Part shown: one piece after another, positions 1 through 7,706 of the stretch
How positions within the stretch are numbered: position 1 is the first letter of the stretch
Layout: the number at the start of each line of letters is the position of its first letter
DNA from: CTSoil-075 sp964292325
Lineage (GTDB): Bacteria > Bacillota > Negativicutes > DSM-13327
Length of the DNA: 14,044 nucleotides
Direction of reading: 5' to 3'
NCBI GenBank assembly: GCA_964292325.1
Contig: CAXYVG010000089.1
Location: forward strand, 1-14,044
The notes under the pieces: model-generated
What the model saw: the letters and a program-made list of their open reading frames with translations, nothing else
Database searches by the model: none
Told to the model about the DNA's origin: nothing
Position numbers and translations under genes: made by a program

Positions 1-62
1 TTATATACAAAGGGTTCCAGGCGTTTTTAACTCTTGCAAGTGTCAAACTCGGGATATAATAT

Positions 63-101
63 CACATCTTATGTAGACCTTGCAAGTTATTTTTTCTTTT
101 G
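63..101. repeat. 39-nt repeat, copy 1 (behind the DUF47 gene)
   Basis: This 39-nt segment matches positions 1924-1962 at 37 of 39 bases in the same orientation. With a 2-nt gap the match extends a few more bases leftwards (AATAT). It contains the palindrome CTTGCAAG and a short ACAT/ATGT inverted repeat. It lies directly behind the stop codon of the DUF47 gene, in its predicted 3' untranslated region. The rest of positions 1-62 shows no gene. Confidence 0.8.
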
Positions 102-725
102 TTAAATTACCCGTACTACAATTTTATGTAACACATCTGTCGTATATCCTAGATGAACTGCTGCATTCTTGATATGATGGTATACTTCCCGATATTTCAT
201 AGTATATATGACATCGGTACCATGAAACAACTCTACCATTCCTTCCCGATATTGCTCTTGTATTGCCAATTGCGCCTTGCGAATCTCGATTATTTGCTTT
301 TTAGACTGCAGGGGATCGTATTTTAATCGTTCAATCGCTTCGGCAAGCTTATCCATCCCTCGATGAAGTTCTTGTACCATGTTAATAATGACTGGATCAG
401 CAAACACTCCAAAGGCTTCCATTTCCTGCAACGTAGATTTTGTATATTCAACGATGCGAGCCATTTCTATCGAAAGCGAATAAATATCCTGCCGGTCAAA
501 AGGAGTCGCAAAAGCTTCAATTAAATTGTCTTCCATATTAAATCGAATCTGATCTGCCTCATCAGCTTGACTGAATAACAATGTATAATCTTCCTCGGAT
601 CTACTTTGAATCCAACTATGCAAATTTCTTACGCCATTGGTCGTAGCTTTTGCTTGATCACTGATCATTTTATAAAAATCTCGTTGTACAGGAAATAAAT
701 CATCCCAAAAATTATGCTTTGCCAT
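102..725 (-). CDS. DUF47 / PhoU-like accessory protein of the PiT phosphate transporter
   Basis: This 207-residue, all-helical, charged protein has no signal peptide or membrane segment and fits the DUF47 family (PhoU-like, TIGR00153-type) in length and in its N-terminal pattern (FWDDLFPVQRDFYKMI). Members are cytoplasmic partners encoded beside PiT-type phosphate permeases and are thought to modulate transport. Here the permease gene ends only 19 nt upstream on the same strand, so the two are almost certainly cotranscribed, with the permease first. The ATG start has an AAGGAGG sequence 7 nt upstream. The family call is from sequence resemblance; the role in this organism is inferred from the pairing. 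Confidence 0.85.
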   Translation of the reverse strand: MAKHNFWDDLFPVQRDFYKMISDQAKATTNGVRNLHSWIQSRSEEDYTLLFSQADEADQIRFNMEDNLIEAFATPFDRQDIYSLSIEMARIVEYTKSTLQEMEAFGVFADPVIINMVQELHRGMDKLAEAIERLKYDPLQSKKQIIEIRKAQLAIQEQYREGMVELFHGTDVIYTMKYREVYHHIKNAAVHLGYTTDVLHKIVVRVI

Positions 726-744
726 AAAACAACCTCCTTGTCCA

Positions 745-1776
745 CTATCTAAAAAAACTTATAAAAGAATAGACCAATGCAGCTACAATCCCTGATGCTG
801 GTATTGTAATAAACCAGGCAATAATAATCGCTTTCCCAATCATCCAGTTTACCATCCGAAATTCTTCTGCCGAACCAACACCTGCGACACTACCAACAAC
901 AACATGAGTCGTAGAAACAGGCGCACCGACGATGGTTGCCAAAATAATAGAACCTCCTGAAGCCAGCTGGGAATTTAAACTATGAATAGGACGAATGGTA
1001 TAAATACCTCTCCCAATGGTTTTCATAATCGACCAACCACCAAGCATCGTACCGATAAACATGACTGCACCACCTAAAGAATTAATCCACAATGGATCAA
1101 TGTGACCAAAAGGATAATGAGTCGCAGTCAGCGCAAGAGAAATAATCCCTACTATTTTTTGTGTATCATTCGCACCATGGCTATAAGCCAATAAGGCTGC
1201 AATGATCCATTGCAAGTGCTTTATCCATCTATTAACCGTAAACTTTGCATTCCTTAGCAGAATATTCGCGACTACTTGCAGTAAAAAAGCAACGACAAAT
1301 CCCATGAGTGGAGACAATAGTAACGCTGCAATAATTTTTGTTATTCCAACGAGCTTATGACTCGCACCAATCCATTCACTCCAACCCCATAAAATATAAT
1401 CGGCACCATACGAAACCCAAACTGCTCCTACCAGACCACCAACCAACGCATGAGTCGAACTAGAAGGAAGCCCAAATTTCCAAGTAATAATATTCCACAG
1501 TACAGCTCCCATCATACCTGCTAACAAAACGTTTAACAAGGCTGGTTCCATTGGTATTGCAACGATTGCCGATACCGTATTTGCTACCGCACTCCCACTT
1601 GTTATCGCACCAAGAAAACCAAAGATTGCCGCCAAATAAACCGCTTGAATGGGGTTCCCAGCGCCACAAGAAATAAAGGTTGCAACAACTGAACTTGCAT
1701 CATGAAGACCATTACTTAATGTAAAAATAAGTGCTGTAACAACCACTACAATTAGAATTACCTCTATCGACATCAT
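745..1776 (-). CDS. pit: PiT-family inorganic phosphate permease
   Basis: This is a very hydrophobic protein of 343 residues with about ten membrane segments. It shows the internal duplication typical of PiT (PF01384) carriers: NGLHDAS at residues 22-28 and YSHGANDTQK at 198-207 are the paired signatures, and FGLPSSSTHALVGG (101-114) is mirrored by GAPVSTTHVVVG (284-295). PiT proteins import phosphate, often as a metal-phosphate complex, driven by H+ or Na+. The first signature has Ser-Ser where many members have Ala-Asn. I start at 1776, the first of two adjacent ATG codons, because GAGGTGG lies 6 nt upstream; a longer frame to 1818 has no such site. The DUF47 partner follows after 19 nt. 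Transport of another oxyanion such as sulfate cannot be excluded. Confidence 0.88.
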   Translation of the reverse strand: MMSIEVILIVVVVTALIFTLSNGLHDASSVVATFISCGAGNPIQAVYLAAIFGFLGAITSGSAVANTVSAIVAIPMEPALLNVLLAGMMGAVLWNIITWKFGLPSSSTHALVGGLVGAVWVSYGADYILWGWSEWIGASHKLVGITKIIAALLLSPLMGFVVAFLLQVVANILLRNAKFTVNRWIKHLQWIIAALLAYSHGANDTQKIVGIISLALTATHYPFGHIDPLWINSLGGAVMFIGTMLGGWSIMKTIGRGIYTIRPIHSLNSQLASGGSIILATIVGAPVSTTHVVVGSVAGVGSAEEFRMVNWMIGKAIIIAWFITIPASGIVAALVYSFISFFR

Positions 1777-1847
1777 CGCTTTCCACCTCACAGCTAAAAT
1801 AACTTTCCACAGCATCATTTTAGGGATGTTTCGTAAAAATGGGTAGT

Positions 1848-1892
1848 AAAAAAGCTTGGAGGTCTTGTAAATCAGGACTTCTCAAGCTTTTT
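1848..1892 (-). terminator. Rho-independent terminator behind the 91-residue gene
   Basis: A perfect 10-bp stem (AAAAAGCTTG at 1849-1858 with CAAGCTTTTT at 1883-1892), extended inward by imperfect pairs, ends in a run of T on the minus strand. It lies 55 nt past the stop of the 91-residue gene and isolates it from the permease gene. Its A- and T-rich flanks could make it work in both directions. Confidence 0.75.
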
Positions 1893-1895
1893 GTC

Positions 1896-1914
1896 GTCTC
1901 TAACTGTTAGAGAC
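1896..1914. other. Perfect 8-bp hairpin / palindrome
   Basis: GTCTCTAA (1896-1903) and TTAGAGAC (1907-1914) are perfect inverted repeats around a 3-nt loop, flanked by T-rich and A-rich sequence. It sits between the 39-nt repeat and the terminator. It could be a secondary terminator stem, an RNA stability element or an operator; the sequence alone does not decide. Confidence 0.6.
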
Positions 1915-1923
1915 AAAATATAC

Positions 1924-1962
1924 CACATCTTATGTAGACTTTGCAAGTTATTTTTTCTCTTG
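1924..1962. repeat. 39-nt repeat, copy 2 (spans the stop codon of the 91-residue gene)
   Basis: This copy matches 63-101 at 37 of 39 bases. Unlike copy 1, it includes the last codons (Lys-Lys) and the TAA stop of the 91-residue gene, so the coding end and the repeat overlap. Confidence 0.8.
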
Positions 1963-2223
1963 GTGATAGACTTCCCACTTGCGCAAAACATCCTGCATAA
2001 TATCCTCGACAAGTGTCAGACACTCCCACGGATGTAAGCCAAGATTCGTATATACTTGCAAGTTCTCTAATATCTGCTTTGCCATTTTGTTATGTTGTGC
2101 TACCATGACGGACTTATCCAGTTTACTGATTCGATTGAATAAGTCATTTGTAATATCATGTGATTCTTGTTCTTTCTCCTGTTTACGAAGCTCTAACCCT
2201 TTTCCTAAACGACGAATTGCCAA
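1948..2223 (-). CDS. Unrecognised 91-residue charged, helical protein (TTG start)
   Basis: I do not recognise this protein. It has 91 residues, is rich in Lys, Glu and Gln, has no signal peptide or membrane segment and is probably helical throughout. The N-terminal third is strongly charged (RKQEKEQESHD), and a more conserved-looking motif HPWECLTLVEDIMQDVL lies near the C-terminus. The start codon is TTG, supported by GGAGG at 2232-2236, 8 nt upstream; no ATG or GTG start with a better site is visible. It is a monocistronic unit, with the cheV terminator upstream and its own terminator downstream. Neighbourhood gives no clear function. Confidence 0.7.
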   Translation of the reverse strand: MAIRRLGKGLELRKQEKEQESHDITNDLFNRISKLDKSVMVAQHNKMAKQILENLQVYTNLGLHPWECLTLVEDIMQDVLRKWEVYHQEKK

Positions 2224-2361
2224 TTACTTATCCTCCAATATCTTAAATAAACCTTACTATTTTCATTTCGACAGCTACGAGTTGATTCCTTCTACTGTCA
2301 TATGAAACACTCTAGTTATAAGTCTGTTATACTTTTTTTATTCATTTATTTTATAAAGTTA

Positions 2362-2393
2362 ATAAAAAAAGACCTCGTGCAAAGCACAAGATC
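2362..2393 (-). terminator. Rho-independent terminator of cheV
   Basis: On the minus strand GATCTTGTGC pairs with GCACGAGGTC (two G-U wobbles) around a TTT loop and is followed by seven T residues. It lies about 33 nt past the cheV stop codon. Confidence 0.85.
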
Positions 2394-2426
2394 AATCTTT
2401 ATCATCTCAATAAAAGAATATTATCG

Positions 2427-3344
2427 TTATAAGCTCTTCTGATCTAGTAATTCAATCAGCTTAGCAATTTCTGGCTTAGAAACTTGAGCATCCGCACCAA
2501 TCGCTTCCCCCTTGCGACGCATTTCTTCATTGATTAAGGATGAAAAAATCACAACTGGTAGTTTTTGCAATACATGATCTTCTTTCACACGTTTCAGTAG
2601 ATTATGTCCATCCATTTGTGGCATTTCAATATCAGTAATTAGCATATTTACTTTTTCTTCAATCGGCGAATCAGATTTAGCTAATATTGCCAAAGCATCC
2701 CAAGCAGCTTTACCGTCATTGTAAGCAAGCACATTAAGATAACCCGCTTGATGAAGTGTATCAACTAATAAGTCCCTTAGCATATGAGAATCTTCGGCAA
2801 CCATAATTTTTTTAGTTTTACGTATATCTTTTAATGATTCCGTGCTGTCTGGAATAGTAGTGAGCTTAATATTAATCTCTGGATTAATTTCAGAAACAAT
2901 TTTCTCAAAATCGAGTAAAATAACCAGTCTTTCTCCCATTTTGATAACGCCAACTACCATATCTGAGTTACTAATATTGGGTGGTGGCTCCATAGCCGTC
3001 CAAGATACTCTATGTATTCGAGAAACTTCATTTACTAAGAAGCCAACAAAATAATTATTTAATTCACTGACGATAATATTATTTGCTGTAGATCCATTCT
3101 CTTCCGCTCCCAAACATCTTGGCAAATTGACCAGCGGCATTAAACGACCACGTAATGTAAATACGCCATCGACATAAGTATGAGAGTTTGGCATTTTCGT
3201 AATAGGGACAAGATTAATAACCTCTCTAACCTTAGCAACATTAATACCATAATTGACTTTACCAACAGAAAATTCTACTATTTCAAACTCATTCGTACCT
3301 GTTTCTAGTAAAATTCCTTTTTTAGCTGTAGCAGTCTCATTCAT
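2427..3344 (-). CDS. cheV: CheV-type chemotaxis coupling protein (CheW domain + receiver domain)
   Basis: This 305-residue protein has an N-terminal CheW-like domain (about 15-155) and a C-terminal response-regulator receiver domain (about 177-302). The receiver domain has the acidic pair E184/D185, phosphoacceptor D238 in LITDIEMP, a Ser at 268/269 and the conserved lysine K290 in VSKPE. CheV proteins couple methyl-accepting receptors to the kinase CheA, and phosphorylation by CheA tunes coupling, giving adaptation. The start at 3344 is chosen because GGAGG lies 7 nt upstream; an in-frame extension of 12 codons lacks a ribosome binding site. It is a single-gene unit, away from any chemotaxis cluster, bounded by terminators. 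Confidence 0.93.
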   Translation of the reverse strand: MNETATAKKGILLETGTNEFEIVEFSVGKVNYGINVAKVREVINLVPITKMPNSHTYVDGVFTLRGRLMPLVNLPRCLGAEENGSTANNIIVSELNNYFVGFLVNEVSRIHRVSWTAMEPPPNISNSDMVVGVIKMGERLVILLDFEKIVSEINPEINIKLTTIPDSTESLKDIRKTKKIMVAEDSHMLRDLLVDTLHQAGYLNVLAYNDGKAAWDALAILAKSDSPIEEKVNMLITDIEMPQMDGHNLLKRVKEDHVLQKLPVVIFSSLINEEMRRKGEAIGADAQVSKPEIAKLIELLDQKSL

Positions 3345-3408
3345 AGAAACGCCTCCAGTTTTTTTATATTTACCTGTCACAACGACTTGTTATTATCTGC
3401 ATATATTT

Positions 3409-3414
3409 ATTATA
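3409..3414 (-). promoter_or_regulatory. Candidate -10 element upstream of cheV
   Basis: A perfect TATAAT lies on the minus strand about 65 nt upstream of the cheV start codon. No good -35 hexamer sits 16-18 nt further upstream, and no sigma-D type motif is visible, so this is a weak call. Confidence 0.3.
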
Positions 3415-3499
3415 CAAATTTCTAGTATATTTTTTTTAATTCTCCAAAAAATAGCTAATTCCTTCTTTAGGTAATAACATTTTATAGAATTGACGAATT

Positions 3500-3533
3500 A
3501 AAAGACTTACTGCCGAAAATCAACAATAAGTCT
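3500..3533 (-). terminator. Rho-independent terminator behind the S1-domain (cvfB) gene
   Basis: AGACTTATTG and CAGTAAGTCT form a 10-bp stem with one wobble pair on the minus strand (3524-3533 with 3503-3512), followed by TTTTAATT. It lies about 45 nt past the stop of the S1-domain gene and would end the yqeK-to-cvfB transcript. Confidence 0.75.
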
Positions 3534-3578
3534 CTTACGTATACCAATGACTACAATATATTAATTAGTTAAACACTC

Positions 3579-4460
3579 TTACTTTTCGTCTGGAATATCG
3601 ACAAGATAGGTCCATCCTTCTCGTTGCTCTACATAACCTGTTTTTATCAATTTTCCCAATGCCCGTTTAAAAGCGGCTTTACTAATGTTAAACCTTTCTT
3701 TAATGAGTTCAGGAGCCGTCTGGTCACCATATGGCATTTTCCCATTTCGAGAATATAGCAAAGCAAGAATTTTTTCCCCATCAATATCAATAGCATCTTG
3801 TTTAAGAGGTTTCATCGAAACGTTAATTCTCCCATCTTCACGAACATGAGTAATGCGAGCTGTGATTTCTTCGCCTACCATGGGCCGGACTGTGAATTCA
3901 CTATTATGTAAAAAAGCAATATAACGCTGCGTTGTAAATAAAAAAGCCCCTTGGTCATTAAAATTATACAGCGAACCTGTAACCATATCGCCTACTTTCG
4001 CATCCACGGCAGGTACAGAGGCACGCCTAAGTTCATCTTCAACTTCCATACTGACAGCATGTCTTCCCGATTTATCAATATATAGTTTTACCCATACCTT
4101 ATCTCCACGTTTTAAGTTACCTCGCATCCCAGCAAAAGGCATAAATACACCACGTTCAGCACCAATATCAACAAATGCTCCATCTTTAGTCGTGTTAATG
4201 ACCTTTACACGAGCAACTTGTCCAACTTCCATCTTTGGCAAACGCATACTAGCAGTCAGACGACCTTTGGGATCAAGATAGAGGTACACTTTGACTTCAT
4301 CACCAATCGCCAAATCATCGCGTGTTTGTTGTTGCTTATGCAAAAGGATATCATCATTGGTATTACCTGTACCAGCATCAAAGAAAACACCAAATTCACT
4401 TGTTCTAACAACTTTTAAAGTTACTACGTTACCTGGAGTTAGCTTATCTTTATTTTCCAT
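3579..4460 (-). CDS. cvfB: CvfB/YitL-type RNA-binding protein with three S1 domains and a C-terminal winged helix
   Basis: This 293-residue protein contains three S1-like beta-barrel modules (about 8-74, 78-140 and 156-218); the second has the clearest S1 pattern (DGAFVDIGAERGVFMPF). A winged-helix-like domain (about 225-290) follows, ending in GYVEQREGWTYLV. This layout and length match the CvfB/YitL family (COG2996), cytoplasmic RNA-binding proteins; in Staphylococcus aureus CvfB influences virulence gene expression. The start at 4460 is preceded 8 nt upstream by AGGTGG; a GTG four codons earlier lies inside that site. The gene lies 59 nt behind rsfS and is probably the last gene of that operon. 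The function here is inferred from the family. Confidence 0.9.
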   Translation of the reverse strand: MENKDKLTPGNVVTLKVVRTSEFGVFFDAGTGNTNDDILLHKQQQTRDDLAIGDEVKVYLYLDPKGRLTASMRLPKMEVGQVARVKVINTTKDGAFVDIGAERGVFMPFAGMRGNLKRGDKVWVKLYIDKSGRHAVSMEVEDELRRASVPAVDAKVGDMVTGSLYNFNDQGAFLFTTQRYIAFLHNSEFTVRPMVGEEITARITHVREDGRINVSMKPLKQDAIDIDGEKILALLYSRNGKMPYGDQTAPELIKERFNISKAAFKRALGKLIKTGYVEQREGWTYLVDIPDEK

Positions 4461-4519
4461 TATAACAACCACCTATAATACCAACTAGCTCAGATGTAAA
4501 CTCTAGCATCGCTGGCAAT

Positions 4520-4870
4520 TTAATCTTCCTCATGTACAGGCTGAGCCGTTCCCCATAAACGTTCTAAATTATAAAATTCTCTTTCTTCTGTTACAAAAAT
4601 ATGCGTAATACAAGTACCGAAATCCATCAGTATCCAACGTCCCTCCCGATATCCTTCTTGATGAAGCATTTTGGTTCCGTCTTTTGCCAATTCTTCTTCA
4701 ATATGATCCGCAATCGCTTTGACCTGTGTATTTGAATTCGCACTACAAATCACAAAAGAATCCGTAACCATGGAAATACCTTCTACATCAATCACCTGAA
4801 CATCATTTGCTTTTTTATCCTCGGCAGCTACCACAATTTGTTTTACTAATTTTTCATGTATATCACTCAT
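4520..4870 (-). CDS. rsfS: Ribosomal silencing factor RsfS
   Basis: This 116-residue protein matches the RsfS/Iojap (DUF143) family over its full length, including VTDSFVICSANSNTQVKAIA at about 35-54 and YREGRWILMDFGTCITHIF at about 74-92. RsfS binds ribosomal protein L14 on the large subunit and blocks subunit joining when nutrients are scarce. The start has AGGAGG 6 nt upstream. The order yqeK, LCP gene, rsfS on one strand is a widely conserved Firmicutes arrangement, which strengthens the call; spacing to the LCP gene is 53 nt. Confidence 0.96.
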   Translation of the reverse strand: MSDIHEKLVKQIVVAAEDKKANDVQVIDVEGISMVTDSFVICSANSNTQVKAIADHIEEELAKDGTKMLHQEGYREGRWILMDFGTCITHIFVTEEREFYNLERLWGTAQPVHEED

Positions 4871-4923
4871 AAAAATCCTCCTAATATTTTTTATAGGTTA
4901 CCCATTTTTACACAAAATAACAA

Positions 4924-5889
4924 TTATTTAGTTGATGCATTCTCTATTTTAGTAGTCTCAGTAACAAACATCTGATCTACTAATTGTTTCGTCTGGTCTT
5001 TATCATGCACCCAGTAACTAAGACCATCAATCGTAGCAAAATTCCCTGGTAACATTTCCGTATGCATATTTTCTTTTTTAAACGATTTTAGATGATTGAC
5101 CAATTTGACGATCGTAACTCCAGTCATATCCGTTTCTACATATTTTTTAACGTTATGAATAATAAATGGCATTTTTACAAGATTACCAAATTGTAACGTT
5201 TGTTCTAGCAAAGCTTTTACAAATCGTTGTTGACGCTGGACGCGACCGATATCCCCAAGTTCATCACTGCGAAATCTTACATACTGCCCAGCTTGACTAC
5301 CATTTAAATGTTGGTAGCCTTGCGTAAGATCAATGACTAAATTCGCATAAGGATCTTCATAATGCATATTATGTTCTACATATACATCAACTCCACCTAG
5401 CATATCAATGGTCTTAATAAAAACTTGCCAATCAATAACTACATAGTGTTGAATAGGAAGCTTAAGCAAATCTTCTACCGTACGGACTGCTAATTCTTGT
5501 CCACCATAAAAAAAGGCATGTGTAATTTTTTCAGATCCCTTGCGCCCTGGAATTGTGACCCTTGTATCCCTTGGAATTGATAATAGATTTATTTTGCCAT
5601 CTTCTGGGTTAATACTAAGTACAATCATCGTGTCCGATCGTTTCGGAGTACCGGGATTTTCACTATCACCATCATCTACCCCCATCAGTAATATATTGAT
5701 ATATTTACTAACTGGTTCTGATGGTGTAGCTGGCTCCACTTTGGTGCTAGTGCTTGGTATAGAAGCTACTTTTTGATACGCATACATCGCAGCCCACGAT
5801 ATGGAAGTAAGTACAATAACGAAAAGGGTTAGTAGGACTACCAACCTTTTCCAACGTATTTTTCGACGCTTTGGTCGCATACTAGACAT
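4924..5889 (-). CDS. LytR-CpsA-Psr (LCP) family cell-wall glycopolymer ligase
   Basis: This 321-residue protein has a basic cytoplasmic N-terminus (residues 4-15), one membrane segment (about 16-38), a short Ser/Thr/Pro linker and an extracytoplasmic LCP domain (about 63-240). Characteristic residues are present: the KRSDTM motif with R84 and D86, SIPRDTRV with R107, D108 and R110, and the arginine-rich helix VRFRSDELGDIGRVQRQQR (204-222). LCP enzymes transfer undecaprenyl-phosphate-linked glycopolymers onto the cell envelope; the acceptor here is unknown. The start is the ATG at 5889, 7 nt after a GGGGG sequence; another ATG a few bases upstream is out of frame. It lies 15 nt behind yqeK, so it is in the same operon. 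Confidence 0.93.
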   Translation of the reverse strand: MSSMRPKRRKIRWKRLVVLLTLFVIVLTSISWAAMYAYQKVASIPSTSTKVEPATPSEPVSKYINILLMGVDDGDSENPGTPKRSDTMIVLSINPEDGKINLLSIPRDTRVTIPGRKGSEKITHAFFYGGQELAVRTVEDLLKLPIQHYVVIDWQVFIKTIDMLGGVDVYVEHNMHYEDPYANLVIDLTQGYQHLNGSQAGQYVRFRSDELGDIGRVQRQQRFVKALLEQTLQFGNLVKMPFIIHNVKKYVETDMTGVTIVKLVNHLKSFKKENMHTEMLPGNFATIDGLSYWVHDKDQTKQLVDQMFVTETTKIENASTK

Positions 5890-5904
5890 GCATTGTCCCC
5901 CTCT

Positions 5905-6477
5905 CTAGTACGCTATCTTTTGTAGTAACATTTGATTTCGAGCTGCAACAGTAGCAGGGTGTAGTAGTCCGCCCGCCTTTACTATATAACATATGCTTTG
6001 ATCTAAAACGGCTAGCATTACTGCATCAAGATCATACTGTGCCATCTCCCGAAGCTCATCAACACCTCGAAAGGTACGATTGGGTTCGATAGCATCTGCT
6101 ATATAAATAATTTTATCTAGCTTTGTCATATCAACTCCAGCAACGGTATGGAACTGAATCGCTTGTAGAATTTCAACATCATCAATACCAAACTCGCTCT
6201 GAACCATTTTGGCAGCAAGAGGCGCATGAAGTAGTACAGGTTCCGCTTGCTCAATATCATTCACCACTATACCAAAGGCCTGTGCTCTTGGCAAGAGTTC
6301 TTTCTTGGGAAATTCACGGGCAAGATCATGAAAAATACCTGCTAACTTTGCCTTCTCCATATCACAACCAAAACGCTCCGCTAGCAATTCAGCCGTTTTA
6401 CTGACGCCAATCGAGTGTTGTAACCGTTTTTGTGACAATCTTTTTGTTAACTGATTTATTACGTCTATATACTCCAT
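5905..6477 (-). CDS. yqeK: YqeK-type HD-domain bis(5'-nucleosyl)-tetraphosphatase
   Basis: This 190-residue protein has HD-superfamily metal-ligand positions H21, H50-D51 (GIFHDLAREF), H84, H110 (IQFHTVAG) and D128 (IIYIADAIEPNR). The length and motifs match YqeK, which hydrolyses the alarmone Ap4A symmetrically to ADP. The frame runs open upstream for 53 more codons, but that extension crosses the terminator region of the RRM gene and lacks family similarity. The ATG at 6477 has GGTG 6 nt upstream and gives the normal family length. It is the first gene of a tight yqeK-LCP-rsfS-cvfB operon. Confidence 0.93.
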   Translation of the reverse strand: MEYIDVINQLTKRLSQKRLQHSIGVSKTAELLAERFGCDMEKAKLAGIFHDLAREFPKKELLPRAQAFGIVVNDIEQAEPVLLHAPLAAKMVQSEFGIDDVEILQAIQFHTVAGVDMTKLDKIIYIADAIEPNRTFRGVDELREMAQYDLDAVMLAVLDQSICYIVKAGGLLHPATVAARNQMLLQKIAY

Positions 6478-6573
6478 CTTCTTCACCACAATATCATATT
6501 TTAGTTCATACCTCTTTTGAATATAAAAAACCTTAATATTCTTAAATTCGTCATATATACTTTTTTTCCTGCA

Positions 6574-6604
6574 AAAAAAGCTTCCCATGACAGGAAGCTT
6601 TTTT
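6574..6604 (-). terminator. Strong Rho-independent terminator of the RRM gene
   Basis: A perfect 12-bp inverted repeat (6574-6585 with 6593-6604, AAAAAAGCTTCC and its complement) around a 7-nt loop starts 7 nt past the RRM stop codon. It ends in T-rich sequence on the minus strand. It separates the RRM gene from yqeK. Confidence 0.9.
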
Positions 6605-6610
6605 CCATAC

Positions 6611-6862
6611 TTATTGTTCCCTTGGTTTCGCTTCATTGACTACAATCTGACGTCCACCAAAATCTGTGCTATTCATCGCATCCACTATTTTTTCGGCATC
6701 AGCATCATCTACTTCTACAAAACCAAAACCTCTAGAACGTCCCGTTTCTTTATCCGTGATGATACGACTAGAAATCACATGTCCATAATTCTGAAAAGTA
6801 TCAGATAAAATGCTCTCCGTAGTTGACCAAGGTAGATTACCCACATAGAGGGTTTTTGACAT
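6611..6862 (-). CDS. Single-RRM RNA-binding protein (cyanobacterial Rbp-like)
   Basis: This 83-residue protein is essentially one RNA recognition motif. RNP2 is LYVGNL at 5-10 and RNP1 is RGFGFVEV at 44-51, with V51 replacing the more usual final aromatic residue. It lacks the Gly-rich tail of cold-induced cyanobacterial Rbp proteins. Such small bacterial RRM proteins bind single-stranded RNA, and some respond to cold. The start has AAAGGTG 9 nt upstream. It lies between nadD and yqeK, which are adjacent in many Firmicutes, but has a strong terminator behind it and a hairpin in front, so it is probably regulated separately. Confidence 0.92.
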   Translation of the reverse strand: MSKTLYVGNLPWSTTESILSDTFQNYGHVISSRIITDKETGRSRGFGFVEVDDADAEKIVDAMNSTDFGGRQIVVNEAKPREQ

Positions 6863-6900
6863 TTAAAAATTCACCTTTCTTATTTTAAATTCTAAAACAC

Positions 6901-6935
6901 TAGTAGAAGAGAATGCTAACTACACTCTACTACTA
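6901..6935 (-). terminator. Hairpin between nadD and the RRM gene (nadD terminator or RRM leader element)
   Basis: TAGTAGAAGAG (6901-6911) and CTCTACTACTA (6925-6935) form an 11-bp stem with one mismatch and a 13-nt loop, followed on the minus strand by GTGTTTTAG. It could end the nadD transcript. Only 38 nt remain between it and the RRM start codon, so the RRM promoter more likely lies upstream, which would place the hairpin in the RRM leader. Confidence 0.5.
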
Positions 6936-6998
6936 ACATTATTTACGAATTCATTCCCTTTATGCATTACTTTATTTCCCAAATGACAGTATTCGTTT

Positions 6999-7616
6999 TC
7001 ACGTACGATAAAGGCCTTCTTTTAAAATATATTTTTCCACACTTTCTGGTACAATATATTTGATGGATCGTCCTTGACGTACACGTTCCCGGATATCCGT
7101 CGACGATATTTCAATATCTGGAGTCGAAAGACATTGAATGCGTTGACGACCTTTGGTACCAAAAAGATCCTGTATGGATTTAAGATCACAAGTCACTCCA
7201 GGACGAGTAGCAGTAATAAAATAACATAAATCTAAAAGGCGATCAATCTCTCGCCATGTCGGTAATTCCTGAATCGCATCAGCGCCTGTAATAAAATAAA
7301 ATTCCGTATTTTCACCATACTGTTCAATTAATGCCAATACCGTATCAATCGTATAAGAAAGACCTGCCCTTTCTATTTCCATTGGGGATACATAGAAACG
7401 TTCATTCGAATAGGTCGCCATCACGGTCATAATATACCTGTGCATCACTTCTGTTACATGAGACTGCTGTTTATGTGGCGGATTAGACGCTGGAATAAAT
7501 AGTACCTTCTCAAGGCCATATTCTATACATACAGCTTCGGCAGTCACTAAATGTCCTGTATGAATAGGATCAAAAGTACCACCCATTATACCAATTTTAT
7601 GTTTCACATCTGACAT
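6999..7616 (-). CDS. nadD: Nicotinate-nucleotide adenylyltransferase
   Basis: This 205-residue protein carries the nucleotidyltransferase signature GGTFDPIHTGH at residues 12-22 and the second motif ISSTDIRERV at 170-179. TGADAIQELPTW (110-121) is also typical of NadD. The enzyme joins ATP and nicotinate mononucleotide to give deamido-NAD, the central step of NAD synthesis. The start has GGGAG 7 nt upstream. Its position just before the yqeK operon on the same strand supports the assignment; the usual direct nadD-yqeK junction is interrupted here by the RRM gene. Confidence 0.96.
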   Translation of the reverse strand: MSDVKHKIGIMGGTFDPIHTGHLVTAEAVCIEYGLEKVLFIPASNPPHKQQSHVTEVMHRYIMTVMATYSNERFYVSPMEIERAGLSYTIDTVLALIEQYGENTEFYFITGADAIQELPTWREIDRLLDLCYFITATRPGVTCDLKSIQDLFGTKGRQRIQCLSTPDIEISSTDIRERVRQGRSIKYIVPESVEKYILKEGLYRT

Positions 7617-7706
7617 GAAGGTTCTCCCTACGGCTACATCATTTTTGTATTATTATACCATACACACCAAGAAGAACAATATCAGATCATAATAAACGTT
7701 GGGTAG

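Noticed and set aside
34..60. Plus-strand promoter-like TTGCAA (34-39) and TATAAT (55-60)
   Set aside because: The spacer is only 15 nt and it would drive antisense transcription into the DUF47 gene with no plus-strand gene ahead.
1777..1818. N-terminal extension of the phosphate permease by 14 codons
   Set aside because: The extension would contain the ribosome binding site GAGGTGG of the ATG at 1776 and has no site of its own.
1979..2305. 108-codon plus-strand frame opposite the 91-residue gene
   Set aside because: It lacks a ribosome binding site, and its composition is that of an antisense shadow; the minus-strand frame has GGAGG and its own terminator.
6478..6636. N-terminal extension of YqeK by 53 codons
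   Set aside because: It runs through the RRM terminator and the start of the RRM 3' end, and the product would be far longer than the family.
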